From positions 39,202,803 through 39,266,802 of the forward strand of contig NC_091935.1 in NCBI RefSeq assembly GCF_041260155.1: a stretch of DNA of 64,000 bases, written 5' to 3'. The notes under the pieces are model-generated. The model had not been told where the DNA came from, ran no database searches, and saw only the letters and a program-made list of their open reading frames with translations. Position numbers and translations under genes: made by a program. The stretch is from Ptychodera flava (lineage: Eukaryota; Hemichordata; Enteropneusta; Ptychoderidae). Of this stretch, positions 34,901 to 46,400 are shown piece by piece (positions within the stretch are counted from its first letter, which is position 1; the number at the start of each line of letters is the position of its first letter).

Positions 34901-37900
34901 AACCATTTATTCATGATGGTTTTATATCACTTTCTAGTGATTTTTCTTCCGCTACCCCTGTCAAAATTTTAAGAGATACCGGGGCTTCCCAGTCTCTTTT
35001 GTTGGCAGATACCCTGCCGTTTTCTGAAAAGTCATTTTCAGGTTCTAAAATTCTTATTAGGGGGTAGATTGTAATGACTACATTCCTGTTCCTCTCCATA
35101 ATGTCTATTTGTCTTCGGACTTTGTTTCTGGACCTGTGACTTTAGGTATTAGGCCTTTTTTGCCTTTTGAAGGGATTCACCTTCTTCTTGGAAACGACCT
35201 TGCTGGGGACAAGGTCATTACTAATCCACTTGTGACTGATAATCCTAGTTAGATCAGGATCCAGAGCCAATTGAACAAGAGATACCCGATTTATTTCCTT
35301 CATGTGCCATTACTCGAGCCATGTCAAAGAAAACTTCCGAGAATCAAATACTCTCAAAAATAATGTCACAGATGTTGACTTAAATGACACCTTTCTCAGT
35401 CAGGTGTTTGACACGGATCATTCCGTTATCCCTCGTGGATTTGAAACTTCCAGTAAAACTTCTGCTGACCAAAGTCAGACATTTTCTAGATCAAATCTCA
35501 TTGCAGAACAACACAAAGACCCAGATATTTTGTCTTTGTTTGACAGGTTAGATGATGAAGGTAAAACTTCAGATAGCTCTGTTTCCTATTATACAAAGTC
35601 TGGTATTCTCATGCGTAAATGGAGACCTCCAGATGTTTTGGTTGATGACGATTGGGCTATAAAACATCAAATTGTGGTTCCAAAGCCCTACCGTGCTGAA
35701 ATATTGCGCCTGGCCCATGAAACTCCCTGGGCTGGTCACTTAGGAGTCAGGAAAACTTATCATAAAATTCTCAGTCACTTTTATTGGCCTAATCTCAGGC
35801 AGGATGTAGCACATTTCTGTAAAACTTGTCACACATGTCAAATGGTAGGAAAGCCGAATCAAACCATTCCAAAGGCCCTTTACAGCCAATTCCTGCATTT
35901 CAAGAACCATTTAGTAGGATACTAATAGACTGTGTTGGGCCCCTACCAAAAACAAGATCAGGAAATGAGTACATGCTGACAATAATGTGTACATCAACTC
36001 GGTTCCCAGAAGCCATACCACTGAGAAATATAAGACAAAGACTATAGTGAAAGCTTTAGTCAAATTTTTCACTTTATTTGGCCTCCCTAAATGTGTCCAG
36101 TCCGATCAAGGCTCCAACTTTATGTCTGGTATTTTTCAACAAGTAATGGATCAGCTAGGCATTAAACAGTATAGGTCATCCGCCTATCATCCAGAAAGTC
36201 AGGGTGCTCTTGAGCGATTTCATCAAACTTTGAAAAACATGATTAGGACCTACTGTTTTGACACAGAGAAACAGTGGGATGAAGGAATTCATTTTTTGCT
36301 CTTTGCTGTTAGAGAGTCAATTCAGGAGTCTCTTGGTTTTAGCCCATTTGAGCTTGTATTTGGACATACAGTCCGTGGCCCACTTAAGCTCGTTAAAGAG
36401 AAATTCCTATCAGACGATGATGATTGTCTGAATATTTTGCAATATGTGTCAGATTTTCGTACAAAACTCTCTAAAGCATGTGAATTAGCCAGAGAAAATC
36501 TTGAGTCATCTCAGCAGTCAATGAAAACCAAATATGATAAAAACACCTCAAAACGGAAGTTTGAACCAGGTCAAAAAGTTCTTGTTCTACTTCCGGTTCC
36601 TGGCAAACCACTCCATGCTCGTTACTTTGGGCCATACCTAATTGATAAGAAATTGAGTGATTTAAATTACATCATAATAACACCTGACAGGCGAAAACAA
36701 AAACAGCTATGTCACATAAATATGCTTAAGCCATATTTGGATAGGGATAATCCTACTATAACTCAGCCTGTCAGTGCAGTCAGTTCAAACCATTATGAAG
36801 ATAGTGATACTGAAACTGACTTGAGTGAAAATACTCTAAACTCAAAGCTGGGCTCGGTCAAGCTTCAGAACTCAGAAATCCTGGAGAAGCTGGAGTCTAC
36901 AAAGTTGGCACACCTCCAGCCAGAACAACAACAACAGGTGAAAGAACTGCTCCATGAATATAAACACCTGTTTCAAGATGTTCCAACGAGGACAAACGTC
37001 ATCTATCACGACGTTGATGTTGGGGACAGTAAGCCTGTAAAACAACATCCATACAGACTGAATCCAACAAAAGCAAAATATCTCCAGGAAGAAGTCAAAT
37101 ACCTGCTGGACAATGACTTTATTGAACCCAGTAAAAGTAACTGGAGTTCGCCGTGCATACTTGTTCCCAAATCAGATCACAGTTATCGTATGTGCACGGA
37201 CTTTAGGAAGGTCAACACTTTAACAAAGACAGACACTTTCCCAATCCCGAGGATTGATGACTGCGTCGACTGAGTGGGAAAAGCCAAGTACGTGACGAAA
37301 TTTGACCTACTGAAGGGATTTTGGCAAGTCCCTCTGACGGATCGTGCTCGTGAAATATCCGCCTTTGTTACACCAGACGGATTGTTCCAGTACAAGGTGA
37401 TGCCATTCGGAATGAAGAACTCTCCGGCAACGTTCCAACGGATGATCAACGACGTCATATCCGGGCTAGACGGATGTGCAGCTTACGTTGACGACGTCGT
37501 CCTGTATACTGACACCTGGGAGGAACACATCAAGCTCATGCGGAAGTTCTTTGAGAGACTGAGTAAAGCAATGTTGACTGTCAACCTTGCCAAATCTGAG
37601 TTTGGTTGGGCGAGGGTGACTTACCTCGGACATACTGTAGGACAGGGTGAGGTAAAACCTGTTGATGCCAAAATCAGTGCCATTTTTAAGTTTCCCATAC
37701 CAAACTGCAAACGACAACTGATGCGCTTCCTCGGTATGGCTGGTTACTACAGAAAATTCTGTCCAAATTTCTCCACAATTACTGAGCCTTTGACTAACTT
37801 ACTTAAAAAGAAAGTAAAGTTTGTTTGGTCAGAGCAATGCCAACAGGCATTTGATACACTTAAAGCCATACTGCAAAGTGCCCCAGTGTTGTCTGCACCA

Positions 37901-38286
37901 GATTTCACTTTGCCATTTAAATTAGCTGTAGATGCTAGTGATACGGCTGCTGGTGCTGTTTTATTGCAAGAGGATAGTCATGGTGTAGATCATCCTGTTT
38001 GCTATTTTTCACGCAAATTTAACAAATCCCAGAGAAACTACTCTACAATTGAAAAAGAGTGTTTATCTTTGATATTAGCTTTACAGCATTTTGAAGTTTA
38101 TGTTACTTCTTCAAATCAGCCAATAGTGGTTTATATTGATCACAACCCTCTTGTTTTCTGCAGAAATTTAAAGGCAAAAATCAGAGATTGCTAAGATGGA
38201 GTTTAATGTTACAGGAGTTTAATCTTGACATTAGACATATCAAAGGCAGAGACAATTTAATTGCAGACTGTCTCTCTCGTATTTAG
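34901..38286 (+). pseudogene. Retrotransposon pol (PR-INT-RT-RNase H), multiply broken
   Basis: Aspartic protease: DTGASQS near 34975. Integrase comes next: an HHCC zinc-binding region (HLGVRKTYH ... CKTCHTC, 35720-35845), then core aspartates in LIDCVGP (about 35923) and QSDQGSNF (about 36098) and glutamate in GALERFH (about 36205). After a chromodomain-free linker comes reverse transcriptase (36990-37530) with FRKVNTLT, FDLLKGFWQ, PFGMKNSPATFQ and the catalytic YVDD (about 37485). RNase H (37910-38286) shows DASDTAAG, EKECLSL and YIDHNPL. Breaks: frameshifts near 35050, 35250-35290, 35910-36030 and 38155, plus an in-frame TGA at 37271-37273. Several breaks lie in short homopolymers. Integrase upstream of reverse transcriptase is the diagnostic feature. 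Confidence 0.93.
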
Positions 38287-38414
38287 AGTTTATTGTTGTT
38301 CACTTTCAAGAAGTTTTACTTTAGAGTAAGAAAAAAAAATTGAGTACTTAAATCTTTTTCAAGATTACATTTGCAAAAGAAAGATTTTTCTTTGAAAAAT
38401 TTTCTTTTTTTTTT

Positions 38415-38424
38415 GAAGAGGGGG
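38415..38424 (+). other. Polypurine tract
   Basis: GAAGAGGGGG lies two bases before the 3' LTR, the expected position of the plus-strand primer. Confidence 0.8.
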
Positions 38425-38426
38425 TG

Positions 38427-38991
38427 TGTTATGTAGGTCATTTCCCCCCACACTCATCATGACCTGAGTTCAATTAGTCTAGAACATTCTCAAGGTCACT
38501 GCCCTTAATGACCTCACAACCTTGAATTCAATTAGTCATGTTTGGAATGTTCTGGAAAGTTGATTAGTTGTGTAAGAGAGATAATTTTAGAACAGTAATT
38601 AGCATGTCAATAAAAGTTCTAGATTGTTCTTATATGCCTTTATAAAAGGGACGTGCTCAGCTTCCAGTCAGACTTTTGGGATTGTGTCTCTTGTGTGTAC
38701 TAAACTCCAGCAGTAGTCATTCTCAAGACTTTTCAAGACCTTCACTGCCAACGCTGGATTTATACTGTGGACTTTGTGCAGCTTCAAGCCTGCAAGGACT
38801 GTTCATTCATCCAACTGACTGTTACAACTCTGAGACTGGAGCTTTGCCGTCCCAGCTGAGATAAGTAGTCTGTACACTTTTAAAGCTTGTACTCTATCCC
38901 TGACTTAGCAATTAGTTTTATTTTCGTAATAAATTTTGTTTAAACGTTAACTGCTGAGTTCACCTTTTGTTCGTTTTCTCTGCACGTAACA
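38427..38991 (+). repeat. 3' LTR, 565 bp
   Basis: Same boundaries (TGTTATGTAGG ... CACGTAACA) as the 5' LTR. Visible differences are few: a base change near the TATA box (ACGAGC/ACGTGC), a missing T in TGTGTGTTAC and a missing C in CACCC. Confidence 0.95.
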
Positions 38992-38995
38992 ATCA

Positions 38996-40319
38996 TGATA
39001 TCAATCTGTCGTTGCAGAAGGGCTGTAGTATATCAAAATTAAGCCAAATGACTGCATAAACATGCGGATATCAATAATAGGTGAGAATAATGGTAATAAT
39101 GATTGACAGACACAGATAAGGAGAAATCGACGTTGGAGGAGATACCCTTGACGTCCTGAAGACCACGCAAAACCAGACAACTGCTCGGCACTCCCCTCCT
39201 CCAGACATTTTGGTTCCCGCTACCCCCGCACTATTTGTTAACTAGGCCATTTTTATCTAAGCAGTGGTTAGAACGTAAGTGCTCGAGTTGGCTTTTTTAT
39301 TAAATTTTCACTTTCAATTTGTAACGTAAATTCCCAGTGTTCGTGTCGATTTATTCGGATGTCAACACTATTCGTAGCGTAGTCTTATCCAAGCGAGTTA
39401 GATCTAGCAGATGAGTGAAGTCCCCCAATATATTCCTCAGTCAAAACCCCCGCGTGATATTTGTTTGACAAGCCATCCATACTTTGAGTATATTTTACAT
39501 TTGTAAAACGACGACAAATAAAGCAGCATTCAACCTTTGATATACTTCAAACTTTAATCCCGTCGTAACATTATAGATCAGATTAACGTGTAGGTTTGGT
39601 ATGAACGGACCGGGTTCGGTGAAGTAGGTTCCATTACAGCATGGTCCCCTGCACTCATGCAATACACGTGAACAAATAAAATTGAAGTGTTGTCGGTCGT
39701 CATGGACATATATACACCAACGCCTGTATTAGAGCCGAGTGCATGACCAGTGAAGGGCTATTCGGCGAAGATTATAGAGAAACACACGACAACTTGACAG
39801 GCTCCTAAAACGACAGACTGGTTGGAATAGTTTCAATTATCGCGAAAGGTACTAATCTGTGAAAAGCGTTCGTGTCTTCTAATCGAGTCGTCATTGGTGG
39901 AAATACTATAATGTTTTGCGCTTTGCGTATCTATCATCAGTACACTGAATAACAAAGACTGGAAGTAAGACAAATGCCAAAAGGCAGCGCGGTATTTGAA
40001 TATCTCGAGAACACTTACAAAAATAATGCAAACCCTTTTTTACTCTAAGTAGACATGACAATTGATGGAGCATTTCTGTCGATTGTGATGGCCTGAACAC
40101 GCCCAGGACAAACATTTAAAAAGTATGAAGCAAACAGGTATATCTGATTACATCCGAGAAGTAAAATGCTTTACTCGGTAAGTGCACGCATCGGGTAAAC
40201 GAATTGACAACACTTCTTCAAAACAACTCTGTTATTTTCGTGTTGATAGGTGAAGAGGAGACAACGAGCAGTGGCTGGTCCTTGCAGAAAGTAGCGAGAA
40301 CAAACGACATCGATCGGCC
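38996..40319. other. Intergenic stretch upstream of the second receptor-like gene
   Basis: No gene or repeat with defined ends was seen. The promoter of the receptor-like paralogue should lie in its right part, but no core promoter motif is convincing. Confidence 0.5.
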
Positions 40320-40424
40320 ATGATATTTCTTCTCAGATTAATTTGGTCGTGTACAGTGATTGTTACAACTGTGAAATGTCTTGAAGCAGGTGAGAAGTAT
40401 ATTCATAGCCCTTCTCTCTCTCTC

Positions 40425-40484
<60 letters not shown>

Positions 40485-43400
40485 CCCGTTGGATAAAATT
40501 TGATTTAAACTATAAGATTTCAATGGAATTTATACTATAGCCTTTGACACTAAGCTAATTGGATGTTAAATTGCCAAGTTTTAATATGCTAAGGTGTTAA
40601 AATTGCTACTACCTTGTGTGCTAAACATTTGGGATTTACTTTCTAATCTGGAAATCCAACAGGGACAAATCAAATAATAAACAGGGACTCCAGAATGTCA
40701 AAAATACCAGTATACAAAATGAATACAAACAATACTTTCAAAACGAATCATCTTATGAAAGCGTCAATGATTGCATGATACCTTTTTCTCAAGGGTTGTG
40801 AAGACTTAACTATCTTAACTATTTTTACTTTGGTATTTGATGTTTTCGTGTATGTAACTAAATTAACGGTCAACTTTTCACACACGTGACGGAAAGAACG
40901 ATAGATTAAAAACAGAAACAAAAAAAATTCAGAAGTATTATAAGAACGATTTAACCAAGGATATTTACCACTAAATCTTCGAAGCTAATGAGTATGGAAT
41001 GTGAAAAGGGATAGATTAGGTTTGGTTAGGTTTGGTTAGGTTAGATTAAGTTAGATTAGGTTAGGTTTGGTTAGGTTAGGCTAAGTTAGGCTTAGGTTTA
41101 GGTTAGGTTAGATTAGGTTTAGGTTAGGTTAGGCTAGATTAGGTTACGTTACGTTAAGTTTGGTTGGGTTAGGTTTGGTTAGGTTAGGTTAGGTTTAGGT
41201 TATGCTAGGTTTGGTCAGGTCAGGTTAGTTTTAGGTTAGGTTTGGTTAAGTTAGGTTTAGGTCAGGTTAGATTAGATTGGATTAGGTTAGGTTAGATTAG
41301 ATTAGGTTAGGTTAGGTTAGGCTACTATGTAAGGTTAAGTTAGGTAAGGTTAGGTTAGGTTAGGTTTTGGTTAGATTAGGTTTTCAGTGGACAAGGTTGC
41401 ATCAAAGTTGCATCAATGAGAACGAAAAATATCTTGTCATTTCCTATTTCTAAAATATGTTACTGTATCAAATATATTGTGAAATATTTGTGAATTTTGC
41501 TTTCTCATTCTGAATTCTCATTGAGAAAACAGAAAAGTATCAGGATTTTGTCATGCTTTTCATATGAGCTGCAGATTTCATATTGGTACACTTTCACTAA
41601 GCAAACATCAAGATATCTCTAACATATATCTCTGAAGGATGGCGCAAGAAGGGCGCGCCGAAAAATATGAAACATCGTGATATCTCCGATATATGTCTAA
41701 TATATAAAAGTAATGCGCTCGAAGAGCGCGCTGAAAAATATTGAAAATACTGATATCTCTGATATAAGTATGTCTGATATATTAAAGTCAGGCTTGCTGA
41801 AAAATATATCTGATTATTTAAGTTACGCGCCCTAGGGCGCGCCGAAAAGTGCAGCTGAATGATGAAATTTGTGGCTGACACAAGGCAATTTACGCACTTA
41901 TGTACCCGTGTCAAAATTCAAAAACACACTGACCTCCCCCATTGGGCATTTTAAAAACACGGTGACCCCCATCAATAAAGTCAAAAACAGGGTGACCCCA
42001 TGAATCAACCGCCACCCCCTAGGCCGAAGAAACTGACCAGTCCCTTATGGTAAAAAGACGCCGCTATTTGGGCTTTAATGACACAGAAAAAAAAAACTTT
42101 AGTCAGTTATAACATTAACAGTAATCCAATCATCCAAATATTAATGTTCATAATAATAACCATGAACTAATATTAAGCATGACACTTTCATCTTCAAGGT
42201 TATCTCTGAAATGTTTGCAATACCATGTTGTACAAACGGCATGTCGAAAGTGACGTCGTTTTATGTTGTTTTCATATTGATATTTTTGTTTTGTCTTCGT
42301 TCACGTAAGACAGAAGAAGTAGGCGAGATTATAATTATGGGCAAACACGGGTACATCAATTGCCTTCATGCGATGCCTGCAACGACCCTAGTGTACACAC
42401 TGGCATTTTCAGTATGAACCATATGCGCGGCCATTTCCTTTTTTCAAACTGAATACATATGAAATATCTATCTAGATCTAACAGTGTTGAAACACGTAAT
42501 GTTGTATCCTTACAAGATTACGAAAACATGACTGGACAAATAATCTGACCCCCATAGCATCTTAGAGTAGCGTGTTCCACGCCTACTTACAAATATAAAA
42601 ATACATTCGCACTGAGTCTCTAGAATGTTAACCTGTTGACGCACTTTTCCATTTTAAAGTGTTACGGAGGAAGTCCATTCCTCTGAGATAATCTCGGTCA
42701 CTGACACCGTATTGCCGGAACTATAAATGCTATATTAATAAAAAAAAACATCAAGATCCCAATCGCTAAGTCCATTTGCGGATATATTAGACACAGGGGA
42801 ATCTACAAAGACATGAATGATATAACGACCCTGTTTTCATAAATAATTAACTGATATTTACGAGCATGTTTTGAGACAGAACTATGAAATATCAGTATAC
42901 CATTTCTAGTCATGAACTTCAAAAGCTGCGTTGACATTTTTGATTCGATGAATTACTTTATAATTATCTTTGGTAAGATTCAAGTCACGCCTTTAAGGTA
43001 TTAACCGACATATGCGTGATCTCTGGCTTTCCACCTGTCTCTGTTTGTAAGTTCTCACCAAGACACAGTTTAAAACATTGGAGAAGCTTTATGTTGGAGC
43101 GATGGGTTTTGTAATCTTGTCTTTTACGAAGTAATGCCTTCATGTGTGTCGTTGCCGAAGAGTTCGGTGTGTCTCGACTTAGTAAGTCCATGCTCAGTAT
43201 TCCCGAGACAAGACATGAGCTATCAAGAAGAACATAACAGATAAAAAAAAAATTGACGTTAGCATCATGCCTAATTAGTCCCCACGTACACCATCCGGGG
43301 GACTTATAGGTTTAGTCATGTCTGTGCGTACGTGCGTGCGTGCGTGCGTCCAGACATCTCAGAGATGCCTGGAGCGATTTTATTCAAACTTTGTACAAGA

Positions 43401-46400
43401 ATTACCCCTTATGTCATATATATGTACGTTGATTTGTTTTGTGACACGATCGAATATAGCCGCATGGCGGCCATTTTGTTATGATTTTTTCATGTTTGGA
43501 GCCATAACTCAGGCATGTCGCAACCAATTTTATTCATATAATATTTGGTACCAGGACATTGACGTATGTCATACATATGCATGTCGATTTGCTCTATGAT
43601 ACAATCAAATATGGCCATGTGGCGGCCATTTTGTTATTTTTTTGCATGTGTGATCCCTAACTCTAGCATGTAGCAACCAATTTTATTCATAGTTGGTACA
43701 AGGACCTGTGTCATACATATGCACGTCGATTTGTTTTATGATACAAGCCAATATGGCTGGGTGGCGGCCATTCTGTTATGATTCTGGGGCCATAACTCAG
43801 GTATATCTCAACCGATTTTATTGTAAGTTGGTACAAGGACATTGACCAATGTCATACACATGCACGTTGATTGGTTTTATGATACAATCCAATATGGCCT
43901 TATGGCAGCCATTTTGTTTCGATTTTTCATGTCCAGAGCCATAACTCAGACATGAATAAATCGATTTTATTCAAAGTTGGTACAAGGACATTGCCTATGT
44001 TATACATATGCACGTCGATTGGTTTCAAAATCTGATGCAATATGGCTGCCTGGTGGCCATTTTGTTACAATTTGTTTTATGTCCAGAGCGATACCTCAGA
44101 CATATTTCAACCAATATCATTCAAAGCTGGGACAAGGACATTGACGTATGTCATGCATATGCACATCAATTTGTTTCATGAGATGTAGCAGTATCATGTT
44201 AATCATTGAATTTCCGTTATATGGCTAATATGTAAAGAAATAGTTCATCAAATTTCATGAAACTTGGTACAGGTGTTAAGCTCACATTGCTTTAAGGTTC
44301 CAAGACAAGAAATTGGCCATTTTAAACTAACAATTCTCTAGTGTTTAATAAGCTCAGAACCCCCGTAAATTGTATATTTTCGGAAAGCCTAGATATAGAG
44401 GAGCATTTTGGTTACCATAGTGTCACCATTATTTACATAACTATCATGTGACAGGTAATTTGCATAACCTTTCAAAAATCGGTTTTCCCTATGTTTTGAT
44501 TCAATGCTTTGAGATATGTGGCTGAAATTCATGTGAGTGCAAGCTATCCTACAGGTCTTCAAAAGTGTGTCTCAGAATTTTTTTAAACCTTCTTAAACAG
44601 TTTTTATGCCAGAAAAACTTCCAGAGCAGTGAATTTTACCATAGTTGATTTCTTTAAAATTGTGCTCCAAAAAAACTAAGCAAGATATAGAAAATCTGAG
44701 ACACACTTTGAAAGAGCATTGTGACAGCTTGCATTCCAGCAAGTTTGAGTCAGATATTTTGAAGTATTGAGACAAAACATAGGGAAAACCGACTTTTGAA
44801 AGGTTATGCAAATTATCTTGTCACGTGATAGTTATGTAAACAATGGTGACACTGTGGTTACAAAAATGTTCCCATATATGTAGGCTTTCAGAAAATGTAT
44901 ACTTTACGGGGGTTCTGAGTTTATTAACCGTTAGAGAATTGTTAGATTAAAAAGGTCACATTTCTTGTCTTGGAACCTTATCAGTGAATAAAGACATTTA
45001 TCATTGACATGTTAATTTTTGATTGCATATTTAATGAACTTTCTTAATTAGAGTGATATGTTCACCAGTACTGCATCAAATTTGATGAAACATGGTACAG
45101 ATGTTGATCTCACAGTGTTGTAAATGCAATTCAATAACACTTAGCAGTATCATTTTCATAAATTGCTGATTTGTATATACATAGTAATTTTTTGTTTTTT
45201 TAGGTGAATGTCCAGAAGCACTGCAATAAACTTTATGAAACAAGGTACAGGTGATAATCTGTCAGTGTTATTATTGACAACATCTGTCGATTGATTAGTA
45301 ATTGACTCATTTAATGACCTTTTGTAATTAGGATGGCAGCCTAGATTGGTTGAATGTTTTCACCACCATGGAACTCATTCTTTGCCATTAAGCCCCATCT
45401 GTATCACAGCATTTTTTAAAACAGACCCAATTAATGAAGAGGACTCTATCCTCTCCTCGCACCTGTAATCAAAGTACCCATTAACAAGTTGGGACTGTGT
45501 CATCAACGATGACTTGTTTTTTATGTTAAACATATAACAGGTATTTATTCAAAGTTTATCGTTGAGAGTATTAAGCATGAAAAGTGCCACCATGCACATT
45601 CAGGGTCAATCTTATTGTATTGAATACACATTTAAAAATTTCTGCCTGTATCACAGCATTTTTAAACACAGACCCAATTAATGAAGAGGACTCTACCCTC
45701 TCCTCGCACCTGTAATCAAAGTACCCATTAACAAGTTGGGACTGTGTCATCAACGATGACTTGTTTTTTATGTTAAACATATAACAGGTATTTATTCAAA
45801 GTTTATCGTCGAGAGTATTAAGCATGAAAAGTGCCACCATGCACATTCAGGTTCACTCTTATTGTATTGAATACACATTAAAAAATTTCTGCCTGTCATC
45901 CCTTTTGCAGTGTCTTGTTTCAGCATTGTATATTTTTGGGCTTTTAGGAGAACCATGTCAATTTATATTACAGTACCCTGTGATTATAATCTCTTCAATA
46001 CTGGGGAGAAGCACTGCGTTCCCTTCAGTTTAGTATTTGTCTTAGATTTACTGAATTCGTGTGCCATACAGTTGATAGCGGGGGCTACTCTGCAGGGTTT
46101 GAGCTGCCATGAGCACCAACATATTCGGTGTATTCAAAGGTTTTAACGTCGTAGTACAGGGCCAGAAATCACACTGAATTATGGTCTTTTCCTGAACAAA
46201 GGGAGTGCAGAGGGTCAGAAGCCAAGTTACGGCAACTACGTATACTCGATGAACCATCGGTTCGCTTTTGCCATGCGGAGTTACCACTTGTCAGTGCTTT
46301 TGAACAGAGTAACCTCCGAAGAGCAGATCGACTCATTTTGATTAGATTCTAATCTTTGCTTTCACGTGATCCTTCTCCTCATTTTCCCGCTTCTTAACTT

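Larger units (their letters stand above)
32823..38991 (+). mobile_element. Full-length Gmr1-like Ty3/Gypsy LTR retrotransposon (broken coding region)
   Basis: A 6.2-kb element with two LTRs, a tRNA-type primer-binding site, gag, protease, integrase, reverse transcriptase, RNase H and a polypurine tract. The enzymes are of Ty3/Gypsy type, but integrase precedes reverse transcriptase, the arrangement reported for Gmr1-like elements of deuterostomes. Flanking bases GTCA (32819-32822) and ATCA (38992-38995) are consistent with a 4-bp target duplication carrying one change; the solo LTR at 47.6 kb has an exact 4-bp duplication. The coding region is interrupted by several single-base frameshifts and one in-frame stop, so this copy is unlikely to make functional enzymes. 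Confidence 0.95.
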
